A stretch of 32,388 nucleotides of DNA from UMGS1590 sp963558655 (GCA_963558655.1 CAUWHJ010000027.1:1-32388); one strand, 5' to 3'; positions 23,674 to 31,117 are shown, counted from the first letter of the stretch. Made by a program: numbers and translations. The notes: generated from the sequence alone by a model not told the origin.

Positions 23674-23815
23674 GTTCTTTCCTCCGTGATGCAAACCAAT
23701 GACACTCTGCGCCTTCGGCACTCGTATCCTCACCACATTGGGTGCAGTAACCCATTTCTCCATTGTGCTTTGGGGGATCAAATCTCAAACAGTCATTACA
23801 TCTTTTTTTGCTCAT
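23651..23815 (-). CDS. Cys-rich zinc-finger mini-protein (54 aa)
   Basis: Starts MSKKRCNDCLRFDPP at the ATGA overlap with the previous gene. Five cysteines (CNDC, YCTQC, and one in ECHWF) plus a histidine make a rubredoxin-like or treble-clef metal site likely. Sequence patterns of CxxC-x-F-P with a later GYC-x-x-C are frequent in phage and conjugative-element small proteins. The basic, lysine-rich C-terminus (SRRKEHGKEEKD) would suit nucleic-acid contact. It overlaps the next gene by 23 bp. No specific function can be assigned. Confidence 0.7.
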   Translation of the reverse strand: MSKKRCNDCLRFDPPKHNGEMGYCTQCGEDTSAEGAECHWFASRRKEHGKEEKD

Positions 23816-24156
23816 TGTTCGTCCTCCGCCTTTTGTGCATCCTCGAATGTATCGGCGTATTTCCGGCAAACGGCGATGACTTGCAGTAGTTCACAAATCG
23901 CTGTAACAGCAAAGCCCTCTACATTCCGTAACTGACATCGCGTAGGTACGACGCCTACATCAATACCAACATCACGACAATATGTGTCAAAACTCCGAAT
24001 GGCGTCACAGGATTCATGAATTTCCTCGTTCAAGATACCCACGCCGTCATCTGCATCTCCTATTGGCCATATATTAGCTTTTTCATATTGAGCGGCAAAC
24101 AGATTTTCATATAATCTTTTAACATCAAGGACGTAATCCACTTTAATAAGTCCCAT
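23812..24156 (-). CDS. Small phage protein, possibly MazG-like (114 aa)
   Basis: Helical 114-residue protein. It contains ILNEEIHESCDAI near residues 41-53 and a second helix FAVTAICELLQVIAVCRKYADTF near 81-103. The E-E-x-x-E followed later by E-L-L-x-V resembles the metal-binding pattern of MazG/dUTPase-type all-alpha pyrophosphohydrolases, but the final Asp of the classic motif is replaced (ELLQV). The assignment is therefore weak. AGGGG lies 9-10 nt before the ATG. The stop overlaps the next start by ATGA. Confidence 0.55.
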   Translation of the reverse strand: MGLIKVDYVLDVKRLYENLFAAQYEKANIWPIGDADDGVGILNEEIHESCDAIRSFDTYCRDVGIDVGVVPTRCQLRNVEGFAVTAICELLQVIAVCRKYADTFEDAQKAEDEQ

Positions 24157-24158
24157 AT

Positions 24159-25538
24159 TTATTCAGCCCCTTGTCTATACTTGTCTATTCTCGCTTTCAA
24201 ACTTTCCAGCACATAATCTTGTGCCTTTTCTTTCTTACCTAACGCTTTCATCACATCCTCATCGCGGCTATCCTGCACAACAAGATGGTGCACAATGACT
24301 TTCTCTTTCTGCCCTTGCCTGTGCAAGCGTTTATTGGCTTGCACATACAGCTCGTAGTTCCATGGCAGGCCAAACCACACAATGTGATTGCCGCCCTCTT
24401 GCAAATTAAGTCCATACGCACAACTGGCTGGATGCGCCAACAACACATCAACCTCGCCAGCATTCCATGCATCTTGGTCTTTGACATCAGCTAAAAACCG
24501 AACCCGCAATTTTGTCTTTGACAACGCTTTTTGCAACCGCCACTTATCGTGCTGGAAACTGTAAAACACCAGCACAGGTTTCCCCATTAAGCTCTCAAGC
24601 AGCTCCATAAAGGCGTCAATTTTAGCATTGTGTATCTCATACCATTCTCCGTTGTCATCGTAGATAGCACCATTGGCCAACTGCAACAATTTATTGCTCA
24701 AGGCCGCAGCGGAAGTTACCGTAATGTCCTCATCTTCGACAGCCAATACCATCTGACGTTCCATGGTGTTATATGCCTTGCGTGCTTTAGCGTCTAAGAC
24801 AACTGGCACCTCATCTTCAATGCAGTCTGGCAACGTGAGATAATCTTCGGCTTTCATAGAAATACAAATATCGCTGATTTTCGACAAAATCGCTTGTTCT
24901 GCGCCTTTCCGTGGCTTATACTCATACACCACATAACCATTTCTGGCACCTGGCCTAAAATACCGCTCTCGAAATCCGCCAAAACGCTTTTCCAAACGCT
25001 CGCCGCCATCCAGCAAATATACTTGGGCCCACAAGTCCATCAAGCTGTTTGGCGATGGTGTGCCGGTCAGCCCTACAAAGCGGTTAATGTGCGGACGCAC
25101 AGCTGCCAACGACTTGAAGCGCTTAGCGCTATGATTCTTGAAACTGGAAAATTCATCAACCACCACCATGTCAAATGGCCACTGGTCACGGTAGAGGTCC
25201 ACCAACCATGGCACGTTTTCTCGATTGATGATGTAGATATCCGCCGTGGCGTTGAGTGCTGTCATGCGTTGCTTTTCCGACCCCAACACGGTAGACACTC
25301 TCAGGTGTTGCAAGTGATCCCACTTTTGGCACTCTTTCTGCCACGTTCCTTCTGCCACCTTCTTCGGTGCGATGACCAGGACCTTGCTCACCTGGAAGCG
25401 GTAGAACCTTAACTCATTGATCGCGGATAGCGTTATCACACTTTTTCCCAAACCCATATCGAGGAATAAGCCAACAGACGGCATCGCGACAACGCGATCG
25501 ATACAGTACCGCTGATAGTCATGTGGCTGGAATTGCAT
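24159..25538 (-). CDS. SNF2-family DNA helicase/ATPase (459 aa)
   Basis: A compact superfamily-2 Snf2-type motor. Motif I is DMGLGKS (27-33), motif II is the variant VVDEFSSFKN (126-135), motif III is LTGTPSPN (157-164) and motif VI is ANKRLHRQGQ in the C-terminal RecA lobe. I start it at the ATG at 25538, because GGGAGG lies 8 nt before it. The upstream GTG and ATG at 25547 and 25544 overlap or crowd the ribosome site. It probably acts in phage replication or recombination together with the VRR-NUC nuclease encoded just upstream. The stop is 2 bp from the next gene. Confidence 0.92.
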   Translation of the reverse strand: MQFQPHDYQRYCIDRVVAMPSVGLFLDMGLGKSVITLSAINELRFYRFQVSKVLVIAPKKVAEGTWQKECQKWDHLQHLRVSTVLGSEKQRMTALNATADIYIINRENVPWLVDLYRDQWPFDMVVVDEFSSFKNHSAKRFKSLAAVRPHINRFVGLTGTPSPNSLMDLWAQVYLLDGGERLEKRFGGFRERYFRPGARNGYVVYEYKPRKGAEQAILSKISDICISMKAEDYLTLPDCIEDEVPVVLDAKARKAYNTMERQMVLAVEDEDITVTSAAALSNKLLQLANGAIYDDNGEWYEIHNAKIDAFMELLESLMGKPVLVFYSFQHDKWRLQKALSKTKLRVRFLADVKDQDAWNAGEVDVLLAHPASCAYGLNLQEGGNHIVWFGLPWNYELYVQANKRLHRQGQKEKVIVHHLVVQDSRDEDVMKALGKKEKAQDYVLESLKARIDKYRQGAE

Positions 25539-25569
25539 CGGCATCACCTCCCATCACTCACAACACGCT

Positions 25570-25851
25570 TCATGTCCTAGCCAGCTCATCAATGAATTGC
25601 TCTACGTCGCTTAGTCCGTACAGCACACGGACATCCTGCCCCATCCCTTCCAGATATCCGATTTGAGCTTTTTGTACCGGCGTCAATCTGCCAACCTCGG
25701 TTTTAAGCTCAACAAAGATCACCTGCCTACCAGGCATGATGACAATCCGATCCGGCACCCCAACATTGCCAGGGCTGATAAATTTATATGCTCTTCCGCC
25801 CATGCTTTTAACAGCGTCTCTTAATTTCTGTTCAATTTCTTGTTCTCTCAT
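25570..25851 (-). CDS. VRR-NUC domain nuclease (93 aa)
   Basis: A stand-alone VRR-NUC nuclease of the PD-(D/E)XK fold. It begins with a short helix (MREQEIEQKLRDAVKSMGG). The catalytic signature follows: GVPDRIVIMPG near residues 31-41 gives the Asp, and VIFVELKTEVG near 44-54 gives the E-x-K pair. Then comes LTPVQKAQIGYLEGMG with the usual Q-x-x-x-L helix. About 93 residues is normal for phage members. The ribosome site is GGAGG at 9 nt. It is followed by the SNF2 helicase after 31 bp, a pairing seen in many Bacillota phages, where nuclease and helicase probably act together on branched or replicating DNA. Confidence 0.92.
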   Translation of the reverse strand: MREQEIEQKLRDAVKSMGGRAYKFISPGNVGVPDRIVIMPGRQVIFVELKTEVGRLTPVQKAQIGYLEGMGQDVRVLYGLSDVEQFIDELART

Positions 25852-25884
25852 TTTGCATAACCTCCCATCATTTCATGTTCAGGT

Positions 25885-26165
25885 GTCAACAAACTTCTAT
25901 AGGGCCTATAGAGTATATTGAAATATAGGCGTTATAGAATTGATATTATGCCTTATAGGTACTTATATTCTATATATTCTATACTTTTACTATTTATATA
26001 TAAAAACTTTGTTGACTTGTTGACACTTACTCTATTTTTGGCTTAACCATGCTGATTTTAGGCGTCAACAAACCCGTCAACATTGCGTCAACATTCCTAT
26101 ACTTTGTTGACACTACCTGTTTTTTATCCGTCAACAAACTTTTATAATGTTGACGCTTTGTTGAC
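25885..26165. repeat. Hexamer array GTCAAC/GTTGAC, ten copies in 281 bp, five in each orientation
   Basis: Counted directly in the sequence; a random 281-bp stretch would be expected to hold about 0.1 of each. The extended consensus on the top strand is TGTCAACAAA for one orientation and TTTGTTGACA for the other. The densest part is 26064-26165, seven copies in 102 bp. Copies are separated by unlike spacers, so this is not a CRISPR array. It looks like binding sites for a dimeric or multimeric protein. Confidence 0.85.
25896..25912. repeat. 17-bp palindrome TCTATAG-GGC-CTATAGA
   Basis: Perfect 8-bp arms around a single central base, within the AT-rich half of the candidate origin and 45 bp upstream of the nuclease start. 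It is surrounded by further TATAG words at about 25925-25960. It could be an operator for a repressor or part of the duplex-unwinding element. No T run follows, so it is not a terminator. Confidence 0.5.
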
Positions 26166-26186
26166 ACAATATTGATACTCGTTTGT

Positions 26187-28592
26187 TTAACTTTTTATTC
26201 TCTCATATCCTCTCTGTGTTCCACAGTACCCGTACCTTCTCGATGAGTTGTTTCTCTGCCATTCAGGCAAAACGCTCAACACATTGTTGATTTCAATGCT
26301 GTCCTGGCGGCGCATACGCCGGGCATCGCCGCCCAAGCACTCGCACCACACCTCTAAAGCACATATCTTGTCACGCTTTATCAGCCGGCCTTCCGCCAAA
26401 AGATTTCCGTTGAGATACTGGCGGCGCTGCCCCAAATCCATCTGGTCCCAATTTTCCGGCACTGGTCGGTCTAAAAATTCCTGAATAAGACCTTCCTTGT
26501 CGTTGACCTCTCGATACATTTCTTGTGCTTCCAGCGTCAACCGTTTTTCCTCATCGGACATCATGTCTAAGTCCTCGCCAAGCGTAAAACGCATTTTCGC
26601 TTCTGCCCATATCTGGTCAATCTCATCATCCAGATCATCCCACACGGACTTGGTAGGCTCATGAACGGCAATGGTCACAGGCCAGAAACGTCGGTTACCT
26701 GTAACGTCCTTAAGGAAAGCCGTTTCGTTTGATGTGCCAAAGAACACACAACGTCTAGGATAGCGTTCGGCATGTCTGCCATAAGCAGCTCGGTACACAT
26801 CATCCTTCTTACTGAGGAACTGCTTGATGGCCGCTGATTCTGCTTTGCTCATTGCTGTTAATTCGCCAACTTCCACGATCCATTGGCCCTGGATGATTTC
26901 AGCCGCATCTTTGCCACTAAAATCTTCCAGACTATCGCAAAACCAATCTTTGCCCAGTTTGCCAAGAAACGTTGACTTTCCTTTACCTTGTGGGCCAACA
27001 AGGATGGGCATGTAATCATACTTAACAGCACCTTTAATGGCACGCGCCACCGCAGCGGCAAGCGACTTACGCATTACAGCAGCGGTGTAAACGTTCTGTT
27101 CTGCACCAAGATAATCATGCAATAAGGTGTTAAGGCGTGGTTTGCCGTCCCATCTTAGCTTATTAAGATAATCCGCCACTTGATTGATACGATGCTTAAA
27201 GGCAATCAGTGACAAGGCATCATCAATTTTTGCTACCCCAGTAATGCCATAGTGGTTTTCCAAATAATCGCGCATACCAGCACTGTCAACATCCGTCCAC
27301 ATACGTGGCTCCGTCTCACCGTTCCATGGTAATGCTCCCATAGCCATGCCGCGTGATGCAAACTCATCAAGCACAATCTTGTTCTTTAGTTCCTTGTCGT
27401 TTTCCATGATGAGCATAATGTTGGACGTTGTTTTGCGTATGATACCGTTTTGTGTGCGGTCCAACTCACCCATCCAGCTATTATCGACCTCTAGGCCCTC
27501 GTTGATATCCACAGGTTTTGAAAAGATATCCACAGCATTTTCCAAACGTTCCTTATCCAATGCCGCCATAACTCGTTTATCCTGTCGTGCCAACTCAGCC
27601 ATTGCCTGCCAGCTTGGTAACTTAGATACCGGCGTTCCTGGCGTAGCCTCATCGTCCATATCAGCAAATTTATGTAGTCGAACAAGGTCCCAGGCGTTGA
27701 CCAACTGACCGGAGCATGGGTCTGTGGCATGGTGACTGTAAAGGAATTTGCCATCCTCATACACCACTGCCCCACCTGTTGTGGAACCACCCAGATAGGT
27801 ATAACGGTTATCATCGGCTGTAGTGTCGTATGCTTGTGGAATAAATGTTTCCATTGCTGAGAAAATGTCATACGTCCGACAGAACGCCCCTACAAGCCCG
27901 TGCTTGTTGAGTGGGTCCTCCTGCTTGCTGGCAAGACGACGCGGCGTCAGCTCATCCCCAGGCACCTGTGGCCATAACTGAATATCATGCCAGTCAGCGT
28001 ACATACCTAGAATGGTGTCTACACTGGCAAACGGCGCATCGTAGACTTGATAAACATACTCACTATCTGATGAACATGAAGGCCAATACATTAGGCGCGA
28101 CACCTCAAACGTTGTCGGATCGGCATACTCAATACCGATTAGCTCAGCCACCTTACGCGCCGTAGGCTCATATTCATCTGGCGTCATCGTCCTGTCTGTT
28201 GGGATAATAACGCGCAAACGTGGCTTGTTGGTACAATGCTTGCGTGTCGAATAGACTGCCGCCGCGCAACGCAACTGCGATAACTTAGCTAGTATGTCAT
28301 CTGTGCTATTAGCTGGTAGGCTATCTAAGTCTAATGTAATCAGGTCACGCCCTGCGACATTGCCTGGCTTACGCCGTGGGTGGGATAGCGCCCCACCCAC
28401 GAAACCGCCTACATCTTTGAGATTGTCTTGCTCCGCCTTTGATAAGGCCATAAACGCCTTGTAAGTCTCAGTCGTGCGTTGTGGTATCTGTAAGCGACTG
28501 GTGAACTCTGACCATGTGAGCTGTTGGTTGCTCCAATTGGTCGACTTACGCGAGTTGCCTACGGATACACTTATTTGTCTGTCATATTGCAA
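26187..28592 (-). CDS. Primase-polymerase-like / VapE-type helicase fusion (801 aa)
   Basis: This is the replication initiator-helicase of the phage. The N-terminal part resembles an archaeo-eukaryotic primase/prim-pol domain (LITLDLDS with Asp near 88-90, STRKH near 115-119, KPRLRVIIP near 123-131). The C-terminal part is a virulence-associated-E helicase. It has Walker A GPQGKGKS at 533-540, Walker B WIVEVGEL at 571-578, FFGTSN at 617-622 and the GNRRFWPV arginine motif at 632-639. The start is a TTG at 28592, chosen because AAGGAGGTGA lies 6 nt upstream, and the frame begins M-Q-Y-D-R. It is followed directly by the hexamer-rich 335-bp gap, a natural place for the origin it would act on. 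Length is usual for these fusions. Confidence 0.9.
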   Translation of the reverse strand: MQYDRQISVSVGNSRKSTNWSNQQLTWSEFTSRLQIPQRTTETYKAFMALSKAEQDNLKDVGGFVGGALSHPRRKPGNVAGRDLITLDLDSLPANSTDDILAKLSQLRCAAAVYSTRKHCTNKPRLRVIIPTDRTMTPDEYEPTARKVAELIGIEYADPTTFEVSRLMYWPSCSSDSEYVYQVYDAPFASVDTILGMYADWHDIQLWPQVPGDELTPRRLASKQEDPLNKHGLVGAFCRTYDIFSAMETFIPQAYDTTADDNRYTYLGGSTTGGAVVYEDGKFLYSHHATDPCSGQLVNAWDLVRLHKFADMDDEATPGTPVSKLPSWQAMAELARQDKRVMAALDKERLENAVDIFSKPVDINEGLEVDNSWMGELDRTQNGIIRKTTSNIMLIMENDKELKNKIVLDEFASRGMAMGALPWNGETEPRMWTDVDSAGMRDYLENHYGITGVAKIDDALSLIAFKHRINQVADYLNKLRWDGKPRLNTLLHDYLGAEQNVYTAAVMRKSLAAAVARAIKGAVKYDYMPILVGPQGKGKSTFLGKLGKDWFCDSLEDFSGKDAAEIIQGQWIVEVGELTAMSKAESAAIKQFLSKKDDVYRAAYGRHAERYPRRCVFFGTSNETAFLKDVTGNRRFWPVTIAVHEPTKSVWDDLDDEIDQIWAEAKMRFTLGEDLDMMSDEEKRLTLEAQEMYREVNDKEGLIQEFLDRPVPENWDQMDLGQRRQYLNGNLLAEGRLIKRDKICALEVWCECLGGDARRMRRQDSIEINNVLSVLPEWQRNNSSRRYGYCGTQRGYERIKS

Positions 28593-28626
28593 GGTCTCAC
28601 CTCCTTAGGTGACAAAACACTCCTTG

Positions 28627-29286
28627 TTATAGGCCAAAAATTTCGCGGAAATATGGCAGCGTCTCACACCAATCGCAGAACGTATACCACTCGTCTAACT
28701 TGTGATTTTTCCTAGATTCATGCATCCGATGCGCCACCTGGTAATTAAGCTGTACCGTGCGGCGCTGGTTGTAACTGGCCGGTAGGAGTTGGATCATCTG
28801 CCACCACCAATTTTTATCTTTTGTCTCCAGATATCTTTCTCGACAATAATTAAGGTCTTTGACAGTTCGGCGCAAACTGTTGATCATTCCGCTATGCAAA
28901 TCTCCGCCGTTTTCACTTTTCCATGCATTCAAATGCTCATGACTAAAATCGTCTAAAGTAAACTCTTTAGCGTGAATCTTATGCATTGTGCTGCAACTGT
29001 TGGCGACAGTGCCTACCTTGTATGTGTCAAACTCTTTCCACCAATACAAAGGTGCTAGGATGTCACAAGTCACAGTGATCATGCGAAGGAACTTGCTATG
29101 GTCGGTGCCAGCAGCTGCTAGCTTCTGCATCAAGGCCATGTCATTTGGACCGACGACAAATGCATAGCCGAGGCCGTAAATTTCTTTCGTGCCACTGTCG
29201 CTTTTATCCCAGCTGTTCAAGGGATTTCTCATCCCTCTGATAGCCGCCTCCCATCCATAGGTGTCCGTATTCTTAATCAAAATCAC
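28627..29286 (-). CDS. Conserved phage protein resembling flavin-dependent thymidylate synthase (219 aa)
   Basis: This 219-residue protein belongs to a recurrent group in Bacillota phages. It has RGMRNPLNSWDKSDS near residues 18-32, HSKFLRMITVTCDILAPLYW followed by WKEFDTYKVG near 72-103, CSTMH near 110 and LPASYNQRRTVQLNYQV near 178-194. The order HSKFL, an (I/V)-rich strand, a charged segment, CSTMH and late SYNQRRT is reminiscent of ThyX (H-x-SFLEH, RHR-x7-S motif, late Arg). The ThyX RHR triad is not present: the matching place reads YKVG. So thymidylate synthase activity is doubtful. It sits between zinc-ribbon genes and the primase-helicase, which suits a nucleotide or replication role. 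The name is inference. Confidence 0.6.
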   Translation of the reverse strand: MILIKNTDTYGWEAAIRGMRNPLNSWDKSDSGTKEIYGLGYAFVVGPNDMALMQKLAAAGTDHSKFLRMITVTCDILAPLYWWKEFDTYKVGTVANSCSTMHKIHAKEFTLDDFSHEHLNAWKSENGGDLHSGMINSLRRTVKDLNYCRERYLETKDKNWWWQMIQLLPASYNQRRTVQLNYQVAHRMHESRKNHKLDEWYTFCDWCETLPYFREIFGL

Positions 29287-29552
29287 TCTTCATCACCGTC
29301 CAATCGTGCGCCGCACCAGTTACAATAGTTCGCATAAATATGATTTGTACATTTACAATTACTACAAGTTTTCCACAGACAATATACCTCATTCCAATAT
29401 TCGTTAGATGTTGTTGCATGTACCACTTCCACAACGTCGGCAGGATGTTCGTCCTCCAACTTAGACAGCATCCGTGCCAATCTGGTACTGTTGCCAGATG
29501 ATGCAGCAACAATCAAATCTTTCGCGCGTTCTTTCGTGATGTATTCAGCCAT
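29283..29552 (-). CDS. Zinc-ribbon early phage protein (89 aa), paralogue of the gene at 29742-30068
   Basis: Same plan as the larger zinc-ribbon protein upstream: MAEYITKERAKDLIVAAS, then ADVVEVVHATTS, then two Cys pairs (CSNCKC and YCNWCGARLDGDEE). The alignment of YI-KE-A--LI, ADV--VVH and CGAR-DG-E shows the two are paralogues separated by one Cys-rich gene. The stop overlaps the start of the ThyX-resembling gene by ATGA. Likely a nucleic-acid or protein-binding accessory factor, with no more specific evidence. Confidence 0.8.
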   Translation of the reverse strand: MAEYITKERAKDLIVAASSGNSTRLARMLSKLEDEHPADVVEVVHATTSNEYWNEVYCLWKTCSNCKCTNHIYANYCNWCGARLDGDEE

Positions 29553-29745
29553 TTACTTCACCATCTTCCCCCTCTAAAATAACGGTGTTTATTCTGCCAA
29601 ACATCCCACAATCCCCGCTCACATACGCTGCACACTTATTTCCAATGCATTCCAACATATACGATTGCGTGTATGATTCACCATGGATCGTCATCGATGG
29701 ACTTGTGTGAGACTGTATCAACAGAGGACATCCCTTCATTTTCAT
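29545..29745 (-). CDS. Cys-rich small protein (66 aa)
   Basis: Starts MKMKGCPLL and has cysteines near positions 6, 33, 38 and 46 (LECIGNKCAAYVSGDC), a spacing that resembles small phage proteins with one predicted metal site. The sequence between residues 11 and 30 is Ser/Thr rich. The gene overlaps its neighbours on both sides (4 bp upstream, 8 bp downstream), so it is translationally coupled and very likely expressed. Function unknown. Confidence 0.7.
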   Translation of the reverse strand: MKMKGCPLLIQSHTSPSMTIHGESYTQSYMLECIGNKCAAYVSGDCGMFGRINTVILEGEDGEVNG

Positions 29746-30068
29746 TCTTTTTCACCATCCATTCTTGCGCCGCATTCCGGGCAATAATCCCACACAGGTT
29801 CTCCGTCTGAATGATGCACGCAGCCACAGTTAGAGCATTCAAATTCTTCGTATACGATTTCCACGCTGCCGTCATCTGTTTCTGCGTATCCGTCGCCCCA
29901 TATTCCAATCCATTTTCCATGAACCACCGGCGCAACGTCGGCGGACGGTAAAGCTCTTAATTTTTGCGTGCAATATGCCCAAGCATCTTCCATGTAATTA
30001 GTACCCTCAAACGCTGTATAAATGATTCTGAGCGCCTGCTCTTTCGCAATATATTCAGTCATCATCAT
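29742..30068 (-). CDS. Zinc-ribbon early phage protein (108 aa)
   Basis: The N-terminal half (TEYIAKEQALRIIYTAFEG, then LRALPSADVAPVVHGKW) is the helical segment typical of a widespread group of unnamed Bacillota phage proteins. The C-terminal half is a zinc ribbon with CSNCGC near residues 78-83 and YCPECGARMDGE near 97-108. Three in-frame ATGs occur in a row (30068, 30065, 30062) behind GAGGAAG, so the exact first residue is uncertain. It overlaps the acidic gene before it and, by ATGA, the gene after it. It is clearly related to the protein at 29283-29552. DNA or RNA binding is plausible but unproven. Confidence 0.8.
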   Translation of the reverse strand: MMMTEYIAKEQALRIIYTAFEGTNYMEDAWAYCTQKLRALPSADVAPVVHGKWIGIWGDGYAETDDGSVEIVYEEFECSNCGCVHHSDGEPVWDYCPECGARMDGEKE

Positions 30069-30219
30069 CTTCCTCTAAATCTTCATCTTCCAAGTAGGTA
30101 TCAAGAATTTGATAGTCAATATCTTCATAATATTCACTATAAAATAGAGATTCTGCTTCCTTTTCATTGTGTGCATTAACTACTGCCGTCCCAGAAAATT
30201 CAATAATATATCTACTCAT
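30055..30219 (-). CDS. Small acidic protein (54 aa) with poly-Asp tail
   Basis: The frame starts MSRYIIEFSGTAVVNAHNEK, followed by EAESLFYSEYYED, and ends with a run of Asp and Glu (EDEDLEEDDDD). The first half looks like a short beta-strand followed by a helix of the kind seen in many 50-60 residue phage early proteins. AGGA lies 11 nt before the ATG. The last codons overlap the next gene by 14 bp. Strongly acidic mini-proteins of phages are sometimes DNA mimics or host inhibitors. That is only a possibility here. Confidence 0.65.
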   Translation of the reverse strand: MSRYIIEFSGTAVVNAHNEKEAESLFYSEYYEDIDYQILDTYLEDEDLEEDDDD

Positions 30220-30222
30220 TTC

Positions 30223-30306
30223 TTAATTATCCTCTCTATTTCTTCCATGATTGCAAAAATCGTTTAATCCAACAAACATACGGTGAAAATCACACCAATT
30301 AGGCAT
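30223..30306 (-). CDS. Very short open frame (27 aa), start MPNWCDFHRMF
   Basis: This is a 27-codon frame whose ATG overlaps the TAA of the upstream gene. AAAGGAG lies 7 nt before the ATG, a near-perfect ribosome site, which is the main reason to list it. It contains two cysteines (WCDFH and FCNHG) with adjacent histidines. It may be a real microprotein or a relay that carries ribosomes to the next gene. I see no family. Confidence 0.4.
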   Translation of the reverse strand: MPNWCDFHRMFVGLNDFCNHGRNREDN

Positions 30307-30469
30307 TGTCATTCTCCTTTATAATTACGTCCTTAAGTTCAACTAAATGCTCGCATATTCCATGCGTTTCACAATCTGGAGTTTCTTCATAATGATGTAT
30401 CCAACAAAACTCATCATAAAAAGGACAGTCTCTAGGAGTTTCTGGTATTTTATCGACTATAATTCTCAT
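30299..30469 (-). CDS. Cys-rich mini-protein (56 aa)
   Basis: A 56-residue frame starting MRIIVDKIPETP, coupled to the previous gene by an ATGA overlap. Cysteines at about 15, 22, 33 and 40 (CPFYDEFC, then PDCETHGIC) form a possible four-Cys metal site with several histidines between. Small proteins with a CPF-x4-C pattern are common in Bacillota phages, usually unnamed. The stop TAA overlaps the start of the next tiny frame. Confidence 0.65.
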   Translation of the reverse strand: MRIIVDKIPETPRDCPFYDEFCWIHHYEETPDCETHGICEHLVELKDVIIKENDNA

Positions 30470-30834
30470 TCTAACTCACCATCCTCCGGTAGTCTGGCTT
30501 GTCTGAAACGATCAATCTTCTCTATCCAACCGTCAGGTTCAATTTTTCTAGCATAAAACCACCCGTCAAAGTATGCGAGGAATTGTCGAGGTTCCCAAAC
30601 ATGATCTTCATTAAGCCTCACCATAATCCAGTCTCCAACTTTTAGATTATCACCATTTTTCAAAAGTGAAGGTTTATACTCAGAAAACAACCAATTCAAC
30701 ATTTCATCATATAAAAGACAAGAAGTAGAACCAGTAGCATCTCTATAAACACGGTCTAATGCTATACATGGTGTTATCATCGGTTCATCTAAAACTCTGT
30801 CAATTTCTTTACGGTATTTATCAATATTTAACAT
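30466..30834 (-). CDS. Small early phage protein, 'LLKNGDNLK-GDWIMVR' family, copy 4 (122 aa)
   Basis: I start this protein at MLNIDKYRKEID (30834), not at the longer frame open to 31008, because AAGGGG lies 6 nt before it and copy 2 starts with the same MLN-KY pattern. The core is WLFSEYKPSLLKNGDNLK, VGDWIMVR, HVWEPRQFLAYFDGWFYARK and RQARLPEDGE. Only two cysteines remain in the N-terminal half (around residues 22 and 38), so the Cys cluster of copies 2 and 3 is not essential to the core. The stop overlaps the next start as ATGA. Function unknown. Confidence 0.8.
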   Translation of the reverse strand: MLNIDKYRKEIDRVLDEPMITPCIALDRVYRDATGSTSCLLYDEMLNWLFSEYKPSLLKNGDNLKVGDWIMVRLNEDHVWEPRQFLAYFDGWFYARKIEPDGWIEKIDRFRQARLPEDGELE

Positions 30835-30835
30835 A

Positions 30836-31117
30836 TTATTCCCCTTCCTTCGGAAGTTCCGGTAACGGCATCCAATGTGTAACAACTGGCTCTTCAAGAT
30901 ATCCCCAGCCCCACACAGTCCAGTCACTTCCATGTAATGGCACTCCCCATAAATTTTTAGAGCCGTCCTTATCTGGTTCAATTTTTCGTAATTTCCCGAT
31001 GTAAACACCGTGCTGACTTACGCCGTCTCTCTTCGGAATGTATACAAGCACACTGTATTTGCGAGTATTTTCTCCATCGGTTTCCGGAAGTCTATCTTTA
31101 ACACTTATCCATTCCAT
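30836..31117 (-). CDS. DUF551 domain protein (93 aa)
   Basis: A textbook DUF551 protein: it starts MEWISVKDRLPETDGE, continues with VLVYIPKRDGVSQHGVYIGK and ends VVTHWMPLPELPKEGE. GGAGG lies 9 nt before the ATG. It is the second DUF551 gene in a row, sits between copies 3 and 4 of the LLKNGDNLK family, and its stop is followed directly by copy 4. The alternation of the two families suggests a shared acquisition or a shared job, but the sequence gives no enzymatic motif. Function unknown. Confidence 0.85.
   Translation of the reverse strand: MEWISVKDRLPETDGENTRKYSVLVYIPKRDGVSQHGVYIGKLRKIEPDKDGSKNLWGVPLHGSDWTVWGWGYLEEPVVTHWMPLPELPKEGE

Larger units (their letters stand above)
25852..26186 (-). 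other. 335-bp non-coding AT-rich region with ten GTCAAC/GTTGAC hexamers: candidate replication origin
   Basis: No gene fits here. GTCAAC occurs at 25885, 26064, 26076, 26087 and 26130, and its reverse complement GTTGAC at 26011, 26019, 26106, 26149 and 26160. Most extend to TTTGTTGACA or its complement. Spacings of 8, 11, 11, 12, 19, 19 and 24 bp are irregular but clustered. Between 25896 and 26005 the DNA is dominated by TATAG and TATAT words and holds a 17-bp palindrome (25896-25912). This combination of iteron-like repeats, an AT-rich segment and a position behind the primase-helicase gene suggests an origin. An operator or promoter cluster for the downstream nuclease-helicase operon is the alternative, since TTGACA also looks like a -35 box. 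Confidence 0.6.

Noticed and set aside
24894..25412. 172-codon plus-strand open frame opposite the SNF2 helicase
   Set aside because: Antisense shadow with no ribosome site; the minus strand carries all helicase motifs.
25885..26165. CRISPR-like reading of the repeated GTCAAC units
   Set aside because: Units are only 6-10 bp, occur in both orientations and have unequal spacers of a few bases; no cas gene is present.
25890..26165. Specific promoters formed by the TTGACA-like repeats
   Set aside because: No copy has a convincing -10 at 16-18 bp in the direction of the downstream genes, so I did not assign any.
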